Positions 8,912 to 17,600 of a stretch of 64,000 bases of DNA are shown in pieces. A model generated the notes under the pieces. That model was not told the DNA's origin, made no database searches, and saw only the letters and a list, made by a program, of their open reading frames with translations. The stretch is from Oligoflexia bacterium (GTDB taxonomy: Bacteria; Bdellovibrionota; UBA1018), in contig JACMNQ010000036.1 of the NCBI GenBank assembly GCA_014378465.1, positions 1 to 64,000 on the forward strand. Reading direction: 5' to 3'. Position 1 is the stretch's first letter; every line of letters begins with the position of its first letter. The translations under genes and the position numbers were made by a program.

Positions 8912-10240
8912 ATGAAAACGGGATCGACGGCTTTGAAAGTTTGGATTTCATTGGGTTTATTGATCGCTTTGAGCACCGGCTGCGGCAATGCCGTGAAGAA
9001 GCTCGTCGTTCAGGCGCAGTCTGCGGAGGGAGCTTCCCCGTCCGGTTCCCAGTCGGATGCTCTGGGATCCCTGCTCAAGCCGCAGCTTTTGCCTCCAGCA
9101 TCGGAGTCGGAAGCGTACCGGCCCGCCCCATTTGGAACCTTGAAGTCCGGATCCGACAGTTTTTTTGGAAATGGAAAGAAGTCCCATTTCGACAATCAGG
9201 TTCTCGTCTCGGGATCCGAACTGGCCTTCAGGCAGGTCTACCGCATCTCAGGCACTCCGAAGGTCTTTCTGGCCTGGGACGGAACCGTGTTTGGCAGCCC
9301 CATCAAAAATGCTTTCTACAGTTATGAAAAGATGAATTCACGCAATGATCTCAGGGATCAACAGGTCAGGGGACTGGTGAAAAGAATCGAAAACGTCTGG
9401 TTCATCGAGGTTCTGGAAGCCTCGGATAAAAAAGCTGAAGACTTCTCGAGCGGAGACATCCACAAGTTCGAATTGGAGCTTCAGCTCGAAGACTCCCGAA
9501 CTCTTAAATTCATCATCGACTTCCGCCTCCAGGGGCCACTCCCCGGACTGCAGGCGGCCACCACTTATGATGTCAGGAACGATCTGGGTGGCGGTCCAGC
9601 AGCGTTCACACAGCGAGTTCGAAATGGCCTGACCGTACTTTCACAGACTTATAGCAATCCAAGTTCTCGTGACCTTTCGGTCTGGATTCGTTCGGACGTG
9701 GATTCAGCCTCGGAGTTCGACAGCTACTCTTTTCGAGGCACTGCCAGTAAACCCGGTCATGCGGGCCACCATGGGGGGGAAGAGACAGACGAAATTCCTG
9801 GATTCAGCGAAGCCTACAGGTCAGTGGCGCTCCTGCAGTTGGTATCGGTGAATGTGATTCATGCGGACGGAACTCCGGAAAATATCATTGGCAGGCTCGG
9901 TGGGCAAGACGGTGCCAGGGTTGAGATCCCCGCAGGAAAAAAAATCGATGTCAGCTGGGTTGTGGGGGCGAGGCCCGGCACCGAGAACTGTGGCCTGTCG
10001 ATGGCGAAGAATCTGGATCGGCCTGTGGCGTGGTGGGGCCATTCGACGGGCGTTCAGCTGAGACTCAATCATGGGCTCACGGTTTCGGATCCTTCTGAGA
10101 CTTCCAGTCCGGATCGGCTGGAACTTCCTCGCGACGGCTTCCTCTCCATGGACCAGGAGGCTCCGACTCCTGAAGTGGCCATGAATACGGATCGCACTCG
10201 GCCGATCATCCCGGGAGGCTGCCAGGGACTGGTGTTTTGA
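8912..10240 (+). CDS. Predicted lipoprotein of unknown function
   Basis: A 442-residue exported protein. The start at 8912 is chosen because AGGAG lies 6 nt upstream and the encoded N-terminus is a lipoprotein signal: basic MKTGSTALK, hydrophobic core, lipobox LSTGC. An alternative ATG is at 8891. The mature protein has a Ser/Pro-rich linker, a beta-rich central region and a His-rich patch (HAGHHGGEE); no recognisable enzyme motif. The C-terminal part resembles a beta-sandwich with two cysteines. Function unknown; location is predicted to be an envelope membrane. Confidence 0.7.
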   Translation: MKTGSTALKVWISLGLLIALSTGCGNAVKKLVVQAQSAEGASPSGSQSDALGSLLKPQLLPPASESEAYRPAPFGTLKSGSDSFFGNGKKSHFDNQVLVSGSELAFRQVYRISGTPKVFLAWDGTVFGSPIKNAFYSYEKMNSRNDLRDQQVRGLVKRIENVWFIEVLEASDKKAEDFSSGDIHKFELELQLEDSRTLKFIIDFRLQGPLPGLQAATTYDVRNDLGGGPAAFTQRVRNGLTVLSQTYSNPSSRDLSVWIRSDVDSASEFDSYSFRGTASKPGHAGHHGGEETDEIPGFSEAYRSVALLQLVSVNVIHADGTPENIIGRLGGQDGARVEIPAGKKIDVSWVVGARPGTENCGLSMAKNLDRPVAWWGHSTGVQLRLNHGLTVSDPSETSSPDRLELPRDGFLSMDQEAPTPEVAMNTDRTRPIIPGGCQGLVF

Positions 10241-10293
10241 AGCGCCTGCTCCATCCTCTTGAGCCTCTCTCGAACTTATGTCACAAGAGAGGC

Positions 10294-10770
10294 ATGATTC
10301 AGGCGACTTCGAGTCTCAGACCGCTGACCAACGATGATCTTCCCGCGCTCATTGAAATTGAGCAGAAGGTGCATATCGCCCCCTGGACGGCCGAGCACTT
10401 TCGCGCTGAACTCGAGAAGCCTTACAGCGAAGTTCTGGTCATGACCGACGACGAGACGGACGCCCAGATTTCGGCCTACATTGTCTATTGGCTCATGTTT
10501 GACGAGTGTCAGATTCTGAATGTCGCAGTGGATCTACCTTATCGAGGACTCGGTTTAGCCAAGAAAATGTTGCGCCAGGTCGTAACTTTGGCGGATAAAA
10601 AGGGTGTGCATCGCATTGTCCTGGATGTCAGGCAATCCAATCAGGCGGCGGTTCAGCTTTATCAATCGCTAGGATTCGTAATTAGCCGAGTTCAAAAGGC
10701 TTTCTATTCCAATGGGGAAGATGCCTACGGGATGACCCTCTCTTTGATCGACGACAAGATCGAATTTTGA
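10294..10770 (+). CDS. rimI: Ribosomal-protein-alanine N-acetyltransferase RimI
   Basis: A 158-residue GNAT acetyltransferase. The start at 10294 follows a purine-rich AAGAGAGG. The acetyl-CoA-binding motif A (LNVAVDLPYRGLGLAKKML) and LDVRQSNQAAVQLYQSLGF are the typical RimI signature, with AYGMTL near the C-terminus. RimI acetylates the N-terminal alanine of ribosomal protein S18 from acetyl-CoA; some homologues have broader N-terminal substrates. It follows the lipoprotein gene by 53 bp and could be co-transcribed. Confidence 0.88.
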   Translation: MIQATSSLRPLTNDDLPALIEIEQKVHIAPWTAEHFRAELEKPYSEVLVMTDDETDAQISAYIVYWLMFDECQILNVAVDLPYRGLGLAKKMLRQVVTLADKKGVHRIVLDVRQSNQAAVQLYQSLGFVISRVQKAFYSNGEDAYGMTLSLIDDKIEF

Positions 10771-10916
10771 CGCTTTAAAAACTTACCAAGCCGCTCTGGA
10801 ACGGTCTCTGCAGCTTTGGCTGTAAGAGGACGACCCCGCTTAACGCGATGCAGCGTGAAAACGCTTTACAGACGCCCGCTCCGTGGATAAGGTGCCCGAG
10901 CTTTCCCAAAAAAATT

Positions 10917-11597
10917 ATGAAGTACCTCTTTCGTGTCACCAGCATGGCTCTCGCGATCAGCATTGGCTTCCTTGGATTGTCTGCCCAGAGTAGTTACTGG
11001 ACGGGCCTTCAAGGAGATCCTTCAAATGATTTCAGCTTTCATGTCGCCCACGCCAGAGTTTCAGATGCTTACACTCTGATGTCGGAGAAGCAGATTTCAA
11101 AGGTCCTCGCTGATCAGCTCCAGCCGATGGCGCCTTCGCAGGTCAAAGCCCTTTCGAGACACCTGACCCACCTTTGTCAGAAGCATCACTTTGATCCGGC
11201 CTTCATTCTTTCCCTGATTCAGGTCGAGAGCGGTTTCCGGACTCATATCGTTTCACCTGCCGGTGCCGTGGGTCTCATGCAGTTGATGCCGGCGACGGCT
11301 CAACACGTGGCCAAGCTTCACGGGATCAAATACTGGGGAGTGAAATCCCTTCAGGACCCATTCATCAACCTGACCTTGGGAGTCACTTACCTGAGTGATC
11401 TGAAGGAAAAGTACCGCGGTCAGTCGCCTTATGTTCATATTGCCGCATATAACGTTGGCCCCGCACGGATGGATGAGCTGATTGCACGAAAGTCCTTCAA
11501 GCCCACCACGACCAAGAAGTACTACGAAGATATCCTGAAAGGCGTTTCAGAGTGGCGCTACTACGGAATGGATCAGAGCTGGGCCACCCGCGGCTAA
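10917..11597 (+). CDS. Lytic transglycosylase (SLT domain), exported
   Basis: A 226-residue protein from the ATG at 10917; the longer frame would add a non-signal-like leader. The N-terminus is a signal peptide or anchor (MKYLFRVTSMALAISIGFLG). The SLT domain occupies about residues 70-190, with the catalytic Glu in QVESGFRTH, AGAVGLMQLMPATAQ, and the AYNVGPARM motif. It cleaves peptidoglycan glycan strands to 1,6-anhydro-muramyl products in the periplasm. The 146 bp upstream holds no recognisable gene. Confidence 0.88.
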   Translation: MKYLFRVTSMALAISIGFLGLSAQSSYWTGLQGDPSNDFSFHVAHARVSDAYTLMSEKQISKVLADQLQPMAPSQVKALSRHLTHLCQKHHFDPAFILSLIQVESGFRTHIVSPAGAVGLMQLMPATAQHVAKLHGIKYWGVKSLQDPFINLTLGVTYLSDLKEKYRGQSPYVHIAAYNVGPARMDELIARKSFKPTTTKKYYEDILKGVSEWRYYGMDQSWATRG

Positions 11598-11686
11598 GCT
11601 CGGCTGAGCTTTCTCAGGTTCGCCAGGCGAGTGCTCGCGATTTCAGGCGCGCAATACGCGTCAATCTGGTGTATTGCCCGTCCTGA

Positions 11687-12373
11687 ATGTCCAATAGTCC
11701 CACGCCTTCCAAAAAAATTCCTTCAGTGGTTCTGCTTTCAGGCGGGCTCGATTCGTCCGCCAATTTGGCTCTCTGTGCCGAGCGCGATGAACCGGTCCTC
11801 GCTCTGACCTGCGCTTACGGCCAGCGCGCTCAGGTCAAAGAGATTCACGCGGCTCAGAAGCTCAGTCGCTATTACGGTGTAAGACACGAAGTCATCCAGA
11901 TTCCCTGGCTGGGAGTGATGGGAGGGAGTTCGCTCACGGACTCCAATCAGAGTGTTCCTGAGCTGGCGACGGATCAGCTGGACCGCCTCGATGTGACTCA
12001 GAAGTCGGCGAAGTCCGTCTGGGTCCCGAATCGAAACGGCATCCTGATCAATATCGCCGCCGCTTTTGCCGAGAAAGAGGGCGCGCTTCGCGTACTCGTC
12101 GGGTTCAACCGCGAGGAAGCCATGACTTTTCCGGATAACTCGGCCGAGTTTCTGAAGCGCGCAAGCTCCGCACTGGAATATTCAACGGCCAATCACGTCG
12201 AAGTCCATTCTTACACGACTGAGCTCGACAAGACTGAGATTGTCCAGGCACTGAAGAAGCTCAGCAAGCCGTTTCCATTTGATCTCGTCTGGAGTTGCTA
12301 CCTGGGCGGCGAAGCGATGTGCGGGCACTGCGAGTCCTGCCAGAGATACAAGCGGGCTCAGGCCCAAGGCTGA
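11687..12373 (+). CDS. queC: 7-cyano-7-deazaguanine synthase QueC
   Basis: A 228-residue ATP-dependent enzyme converting 7-carboxy-7-deazaguanine to preQ0 in queuosine biosynthesis. It has the PP-loop SGGLDSS near the N-terminus, the following TCAYGQRA, and a C-terminal zinc site from CYLGGEAMCGHCESC (four cysteines). VPNRNGILINIAAAFAE is a further QueC signature. Other queuosine genes are not in the window. A DUF366-like gene starts 31 bp downstream and is probably co-transcribed. Confidence 0.95.
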   Translation: MSNSPTPSKKIPSVVLLSGGLDSSANLALCAERDEPVLALTCAYGQRAQVKEIHAAQKLSRYYGVRHEVIQIPWLGVMGGSSLTDSNQSVPELATDQLDRLDVTQKSAKSVWVPNRNGILINIAAAFAEKEGALRVLVGFNREEAMTFPDNSAEFLKRASSALEYSTANHVEVHSYTTELDKTEIVQALKKLSKPFPFDLVWSCYLGGEAMCGHCESCQRYKRAQAQG

Positions 12374-12404
12374 AGCGCGAACTGCATGCAGAAGGAACGT
12401 ACCC

Positions 12405-12992
12405 ATGATTTTTGCGACTGAATTTTCTGAAAAAGAGCGGATCTACACCGGCGTCGAGCTCAGACCCCATTTCCTTCTGAGCGAGATGAATCTCAAAGGC
12501 TCCGGCATCGGCGCTTTCATCGGGCCCTGCCAGGTCAAGACTGAACATCTGGTCGACTGGGAAGACCGTCTCGTGAATGATCACATCCAGGCCAAGCAGA
12601 TGGTGCATTTCATCGGCGAGTTTTTCGGCGCAAGCCTGGGGGAATGCGTTTTTGCCCAGCGACTCTTGATGGCCACGATGGCGCAAGAGATCAATCTCAG
12701 GCTTCACGCCAACGCCAAGTCGATTTCGAAAGCCGATTTTGTAGTGCGCGAAGGCGATGATCTTTTCATTCACGGTCGCAAGATGTCCGTCTCGATCGTG
12801 ACTTCGTCTCCGGTCTCACAGCTTCTCCATGCGGGAGTGAACATTGACCCTGCGGGAGCGCCGGTCGCAGCCATTGGACTAAAAGAGTTGGGCATCCCGG
12901 AAGTGGAATGGGTGCATGCCGTTTTGAAGAGTTTTGCCGAGGAATGGGAGAGCATTGAGTGGGCTTGCACCAAGGTGCGTCCCGTGATGTAA
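12405..12992 (+). CDS. DUF366-like protein next to queC
   Basis: A 195-residue cytosolic protein starting at the ATG at 12405, after GAAGGAACG. The pattern IYTGVELRPHFLLSEMNLKGSGIGAF, a central HFIGEFF...QRLLMATMAQEI, and DLFIHGRKMSVSI resembles the DUF366 family as I recall it. No catalytic motif can be assigned. Its position directly after queC suggests a link to 7-deazaguanine metabolism, but the pairing alone is weak evidence. hisC starts 10 bp further on, so all three may share one transcript. Confidence 0.65.
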   Translation: MIFATEFSEKERIYTGVELRPHFLLSEMNLKGSGIGAFIGPCQVKTEHLVDWEDRLVNDHIQAKQMVHFIGEFFGASLGECVFAQRLLMATMAQEINLRLHANAKSISKADFVVREGDDLFIHGRKMSVSIVTSSPVSQLLHAGVNIDPAGAPVAAIGLKELGIPEVEWVHAVLKSFAEEWESIEWACTKVRPVM

Positions 12993-13002
12993 TCCGTGGA
13001 CC

Positions 13003-14187
13003 ATGAAATCTCACGCCTCCATCAAGACTCCTGAATACATTCGTACACTTGCCCCCTATGTTCCAGGCAAACCGATCGAGGAAACTCAGCGCGAGTACAA
13101 GCTCAAGAAAGTCGTGAAACTCGCTTCCAACGAAAACCCACTGGGTCCGAGTCCCAAGGCGCTTGCCGCGCTCAAGACGGGCATCAGGGAACTGCACCGG
13201 TATCCGGATGCTTCCGCCTTTCACCTCAAGCACGCGCTCCACAAGCACCTGCATGTGAAAAGTCATGAACTCATCATTGGCAACGGCTCAAACGAGATCA
13301 TCGACATGCTGATCCGGACCTACTGCGTGGCAGGGGATTCGATCGTCACTTCCGAAGCCGCCTTCATCGCCTACCGCATCTGTGCGCAGATTCATGGAGT
13401 CACCACGCTCGAAGCGCCGGCAACTCATGATCTCAGAGCCGATCTTCCGGCTCTCGCTCAAGTCGTGAGAAAAAATGCGCGCGCGAAGATGGTGTTTCTC
13501 GCCAATCCCAATAACCCGACGGGAACTTACAACACGACTTCTGAACTGCGCAGCTTTCTCAAGGAGATTTCCACGATCCGTGGTGGCTCCGTGCTGGTCG
13601 CTCTGGATTACGCCTACTGGGAATATGTGACTGCAAAGGACCTCCCGGATCCGATGGCGCTCTGGCGTGAGTTTCCAAACACGATCGTGCTCCGGACTTT
13701 TTCCAAAGTCTATGGGCTGGCCGGTCTGCGGGTCGGTTATGGCATCGCTCACTCGGAAATCATTTCTACACTGGAAAAAGTTCGCCAACCCTTTAACATG
13801 AATACCATGGCACTTCTCGCCGCTACCGCAGCACTAACGGATCAGACTTTCGTGAAGAAAGCGGTTCAGATGAACAACGAAGGACGCAAGTTCTGGGAAA
13901 AGGCGCTCACCGAAATGGGCATTCCGTTCTGGAAAAGTCAGGGCAATTTCATCCTGATCGACTCCAGTCGAGGTCTCGGCAAGCGCGGGGGCGACGTCTA
14001 CCTGTCGTGCCTGAAGCGGGGAGTGATCTTTCGTCCCGTGTCCAACTACGGCCTCATGAACGCCCTTCGCATCAGCATCGGCACTCCGGCCGAGAACCGT
14101 TTCGCCGCAAAAGCGCTCGCGGCCGAGTTGCCCTCGGGAGCGGAGGCCAGTCCCTCCGGCGCCGCTTCCCGAAAGTTGAAGCAATGA
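13003..14187 (+). CDS. hisC: Histidinol-phosphate aminotransferase
   Basis: A 394-residue PLP-dependent fold-type I aminotransferase. Signatures are KLASNENPLGPSP at the N-terminus, NPNNPTGT, and RTFSKVYGLAGLRVGYG containing the PLP lysine, with the C-terminal arginine in the LRISIGT motif. It transfers the amino group from glutamate to imidazole acetol-phosphate in histidine synthesis. Some homologues act on aromatic or prephenate substrates, and the location beside cmk, often near aroA, leaves that open. The stop overlaps the cmk start as ATGA. Confidence 0.88.
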   Translation: MKSHASIKTPEYIRTLAPYVPGKPIEETQREYKLKKVVKLASNENPLGPSPKALAALKTGIRELHRYPDASAFHLKHALHKHLHVKSHELIIGNGSNEIIDMLIRTYCVAGDSIVTSEAAFIAYRICAQIHGVTTLEAPATHDLRADLPALAQVVRKNARAKMVFLANPNNPTGTYNTTSELRSFLKEISTIRGGSVLVALDYAYWEYVTAKDLPDPMALWREFPNTIVLRTFSKVYGLAGLRVGYGIAHSEIISTLEKVRQPFNMNTMALLAATAALTDQTFVKKAVQMNNEGRKFWEKALTEMGIPFWKSQGNFILIDSSRGLGKRGGDVYLSCLKRGVIFRPVSNYGLMNALRISIGTPAENRFAAKALAAELPSGAEASPSGAASRKLKQ

Positions 14188-14921
14188 GCGAAATCCTGAA
14201 GCGGGGGCCGGTCGTCGCGATTGATGGACCCGCCGGCACGGGCAAGAGTTCGGCCACCAAGCGTCTGGCGGATGCCTTGGGGTTCATTCACATTGATACC
14301 GGCGCGCTCTACCGCTCCATCGCGTCTCTCATGCTTCAGCGGGGTGGCATCGTCGAAGAGGGAGCTTCGAAAGAGGAGCTCGAGGCCTTTGGCGTGCGTG
14401 CGACTGAACTTGCACGCTCGGTGCATCTGGAATTCAAGAGAGTCGCTGGAAAAAATCCCGCCAATCGGATCTTCGCCGATGGCAAGGACATCACGGATTT
14501 CATCCGAACCTCGGAAGTCAGCATGGCCGCAAGTCGCGTTTCAGCGGTCTCGGGTGTGCGAGCCGCTCTCCTGGGGCTGCAAAGACAGATGGGCTGTGTC
14601 GGCAAGTCGATCCTCGAAGGTCGCGATATCGGCACGGTGATTTTCCCGGATGCTGACATCAAATTTTTTCTTACGGCAAGCGTGGATGAGCGCGCGAAGC
14701 GCCGGCTCTCCGAACTCGAAGTTGCGGGCGCGGACGCTCCTTCCTTTCAAGAAGTGAAAACTCAGATCATCGCACGCGATCATGGCGACAGTTCGCGCGC
14801 GATCGCTCCTCTGAAGAAAGCGGAAGACGCCCTCCAGATCGATACCAGCGAATTGACCCTGGATGAAGTCGTCAAGACGATGGAAACCTGGGTCAGGGAA
14901 CGGCTGGGCCTGAGTAAGTGA
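14184..14921 (+). CDS. cmk: Cytidylate kinase
   Basis: A 245-residue NMP kinase phosphorylating CMP/dCMP. The start ATG at 14184 overlaps the hisC stop. P-loop AIDGPAGTGKSS near residue 12, FIHIDTGALYRS, and LEGRDIGTVIFPDADIKFFLTAS with the RDIG substrate motif are clear. The C-terminal LID region contains RAKRR and the family's DxxDSSR-like HGDSSRAIAPL. The stop overlaps the glycosyltransferase GTG start, indicating translational coupling through hisC-cmk-GT9. Confidence 0.95.
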   Translation: MSEILKRGPVVAIDGPAGTGKSSATKRLADALGFIHIDTGALYRSIASLMLQRGGIVEEGASKEELEAFGVRATELARSVHLEFKRVAGKNPANRIFADGKDITDFIRTSEVSMAASRVSAVSGVRAALLGLQRQMGCVGKSILEGRDIGTVIFPDADIKFFLTASVDERAKRRLSELEVAGADAPSFQEVKTQIIARDHGDSSRAIAPLKKAEDALQIDTSELTLDEVVKTMETWVRERLGLSK

Positions 14922-16135
14922 GTGAAGACGTGCGCGAAGTGCCACAACGGCGAGCAGAAAGCGGCCCTCATCCCTCAGGCGAAAACGGTTTGAATCGAGC
15001 CGATGCAAAGAATTCGGAGATCTCCTCGGATCCTAAGTTCGCGCTGAACATTCTGGTCGCTCGTCCCGATCGATTGGGTGACGTGCTGCTTTCGACCCCG
15101 GTCTTCTCCGTGCTCAAGAAGCATTATCCCCACGCACGCATCACTGCGCTCGTTCGTGACCCGGTCGTGTCCGTTCTCAAGGGGCTCTCGTCGATTGACG
15201 ACATCCTCGTTTTTGATCCTGAAAGAAAGCATGCAGGCGTCCGCGGTTTCTTCACGCTCATGGAAGAGATCCGGAACCGCAACTTTCAGATCTCGGTCGT
15301 CCTTCAGAGTCATTTGAAAGTCGCGGCCGCGCTTTACGGAGCGGGTGTGCCCAATCGCCTGGGGCCTCTCGGAAAGCCTCATTCCTATTTCTTTTACAAT
15401 CGCGGCGTTCGCCAGCGCCGGTCTCAAGTGGAGATGCACGAGACGGATTACAATCTGCAGCTGCTGCGTAAATTGGGCATCAGGCCGCTCTCTCGCGTGA
15501 TCTCGACCGAAGCCCATGTGAGTGAAGGGGCACTGGCCTACTCGCGTGTCTGGCTCGAAAATCAGGGGATCTCGCTCGAGAAGTCACCCGACAAGCGCAA
15601 ACTGATCATTGTTCATCCAGGGATGGGCGGCTCCGCCTTGAACTGGCCCGAGAAGCATTATCTGGACTTGATCCGTGCCCTCCTCAAGGAAAAGCATCAA
15701 GTTCTGGTGACCGGCGGTCCAACGGAAGGTCCGCTTCTGAAGCGAATTCAGGACGAGCTCGCCACTTCCGCCGAAAAACCTTTTTTCTACGGAGGTCCGG
15801 GTACGGGCACCGTGGACTACCTCGCCGGACTCATGACTTATGCGGATCTGATCATCGCTCCCAGCACAGGGCCACTGCATCTTGCAGTCGCACTCGGAAA
15901 ACCGGTGGTGAGTTTCTATCCGCCAGTTCGAGTCCAGAGCGCCATTCGCTGGGGGCCGTACATGACGGATGAAACCAAGGCCAGTGTCCTGGTTCCCGAA
16001 GTCTACTGTGGCCAGGATTTCAATTGCATTGGGAGTCTGTGCAATTATCATCCGTGCATGAAGAGTCTGACTGTCAATCAGGCACTTGAGCAGGTGCGAC
16101 TGCAGCTGGCTCGTCACATTGACCTCTTGCCGTAA
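14918..16135 (+). CDS. Glycosyltransferase family 9 (heptosyltransferase-like)
   Basis: A 405-residue GT-B enzyme beginning at a GTG overlapping the cmk stop (GTGA). About 45 disordered residues precede the Rossmann-type start ILVARPDRLGDVLLSTPVF, characteristic of GT9 ADP-heptose transferases. The donor-binding half has HPGMGGSALNWPEKHY, VTGGPTEGPL and IIAPSTGPLHLAVALGKPVV. A C-terminal cysteine cluster (YCGQDFNCIGSLCNYHPCM) may bind a metal or form disulfides. Likely acts at the cytoplasmic membrane in LPS core assembly, in keeping with rfaE1 next door. Confidence 0.85.
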   Translation: MSEDVREVPQRRAESGPHPSGENGLNRADAKNSEISSDPKFALNILVARPDRLGDVLLSTPVFSVLKKHYPHARITALVRDPVVSVLKGLSSIDDILVFDPERKHAGVRGFFTLMEEIRNRNFQISVVLQSHLKVAAALYGAGVPNRLGPLGKPHSYFFYNRGVRQRRSQVEMHETDYNLQLLRKLGIRPLSRVISTEAHVSEGALAYSRVWLENQGISLEKSPDKRKLIIVHPGMGGSALNWPEKHYLDLIRALLKEKHQVLVTGGPTEGPLLKRIQDELATSAEKPFFYGGPGTGTVDYLAGLMTYADLIIAPSTGPLHLAVALGKPVVSFYPPVRVQSAIRWGPYMTDETKASVLVPEVYCGQDFNCIGSLCNYHPCMKSLTVNQALEQVRLQLARHIDLLP

Positions 16136-16188
16136 ATAGTCTTGAAATCGCGGCACTGAATCATCGTACCACCGTAACCGGGAAGAAA

Positions 16189-17295
16189 ATGGCCACCTCA
16201 AAAACCGCATCGAAAAAAGCTGTCCCAAAAAATTCTGCAAATAAACGGTCACGTGCGGGAAAGCGGACCGTGAAGACTTTGAAATGGAATTCAGCCCGGC
16301 TGAAGCAGATCCTTCAGAACTTCAAGTCGAAAAAAATACTGATCATCGGAGACGTCGGAATCGACCGCTACACCATCGGGAGTGTGGACCGAATCTCTCC
16401 GGAAGCTCCGGTGCCGATCGTTTTTGTGGAAGAAGAAAAGTTCAAACTTGGGCTTGCGGCCAACTGCGCCGATAATGTCCACGCGCTGGGAGCGGTAGCC
16501 TGGCTGACCGGGATCATCGGTAAAGACCGAGCGGCGCTGGATTTCAAGGATCTTCTCAAGCTGGCACGAATCAAGGACACGCATCTGATCTCGGACTCCA
16601 CCCGGCGCACGGTACTCAAGGAACGAATTGTCAGCGGAAATCAGCAGCTGCTTCGGATCGATTACGAAAACTTTCACCCCATCTCGGGTCTGACTGAAAA
16701 AAAGGCGATCGAGAAGATCAAGAGCCTCATGCCGCGCTGCGACGCCGTGATCCTGCAGGACTACGCGAAAGGAATGCTGACCCAGGCCCTGATTGATGCC
16801 GTCTTTGAAACGGCTCATGAAGCCGACAAGGTCGTGGCTGTGGATCCCAACCCGAAGACGCCTCTCAGCATGTACCTCGGGGCCTCGGTCCTGACTCCCA
16901 ATACCAAAGAGGCGGAGAAACTTTCAGGGGTTACGATCACCGATGAATCGTCCTTGCACACTGCGGGACAGAAGATTCTCAAAGCCACTGGCGCGAAACA
17001 TGTCGTCATCACCCGGGGCCGCGAGGGGATGGCGGTTTTTACGGCCAACTCAAGTGATGTGCACCTGATCCCGACCTATGCGCGCGAAGTCTATGATGTC
17101 TCCGGAGCAGGGGACACGGTCATCACCGTTCTCACTTTGGCTCTTGCATCGGGCGCCACGATTGAAGAATCAGCCATTCTTGGAAACCTTGCTGCGGGCG
17201 TCGAAGTCGCCAAACGCGGCACCGCGACCGTCTCTCCCGAGGAGATCCGGGTCGCGATGGAGTTTTTTGAAGCGGTGGGGATGCCTTCGACTTAA
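16189..17295 (+). CDS. rfaE1: D-glycero-beta-D-manno-heptose-7-phosphate kinase (RfaE domain I)
   Basis: A 368-residue PfkB-family sugar kinase. After a Lys/Ala/Ser-rich N-terminal extension of about 32 residues comes ILIIGDVGIDRYTIGSVDR and SPEAPVPIVFVEE, the RfaE/HldE kinase signature, and near the C-terminus VYDVSGAGDTVI with the catalytic Asp. The nucleotidyltransferase half of bifunctional HldE is missing, so it must be encoded elsewhere. It phosphorylates heptose-7-phosphate for ADP-heptose synthesis. Convergent with the DUF503 gene, with a 4-bp 3' overlap. Confidence 0.9.
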   Translation: MATSKTASKKAVPKNSANKRSRAGKRTVKTLKWNSARLKQILQNFKSKKILIIGDVGIDRYTIGSVDRISPEAPVPIVFVEEEKFKLGLAANCADNVHALGAVAWLTGIIGKDRAALDFKDLLKLARIKDTHLISDSTRRTVLKERIVSGNQQLLRIDYENFHPISGLTEKKAIEKIKSLMPRCDAVILQDYAKGMLTQALIDAVFETAHEADKVVAVDPNPKTPLSMYLGASVLTPNTKEAEKLSGVTITDESSLHTAGQKILKATGAKHVVITRGREGMAVFTANSSDVHLIPTYAREVYDVSGAGDTVITVLTLALASGATIEESAILGNLAAGVEVAKRGTATVSPEEIRVAMEFFEAVGMPST

Positions 17296-17600
17296 ATCTC
17301 GTCCCCGTGACTCAATAGATCCCAGTCCTCGACCATGACCCTCGCCACTGAAGTCTGGTCGATCGTCTCGCAGATCTTCTCAACCAGGCTTTGAGCGCTG
17401 GCGGTCTTCCAGGTCTCAGGGATGACGACGGCAAAGCCGATCACGCAGCGCTCAGGGTCATCAAAGTCCGCGACTTCGAGTGCCGAGATATTGAATTTTC
17501 GGCGCAAGTCATTGCAGAGCTCTTCCAGCTTCTTGTGCTTGAAAGAAACTTTTTCGTTATTGAAGAAATCGAGGACGATTCGTCCAACACCGATGAGCAT
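17292..17600 (-). CDS. DUF503 (YlxP-like) protein
   Basis: A 102-residue protein of the DUF503 family, recognised from the opening MLIGVGRIVLDFF, the KHKKLEELCNDLRRKFNISALEV helix-strand, and FAVVIPE. Members are small cytosolic ferredoxin-like folds, often near infB/rbfA; the molecular role is not settled. The start overlaps the ilvE stop as TAATG, so translation is probably coupled to ilvE. Confidence 0.75.
   Translation of the reverse strand: MLIGVGRIVLDFFNNEKVSFKHKKLEELCNDLRRKFNISALEVADFDDPERCVIGFAVVIPETWKTASAQSLVEKICETIDQTSVARVMVEDWDLLSHGDEI

Noticed and set aside
7837-9327. Long plus-strand open frame across thrS
   Set aside because: It mirrors the minus-strand thrS codons, its product has no domain, and it runs into the lipoprotein gene in the wrong frame.
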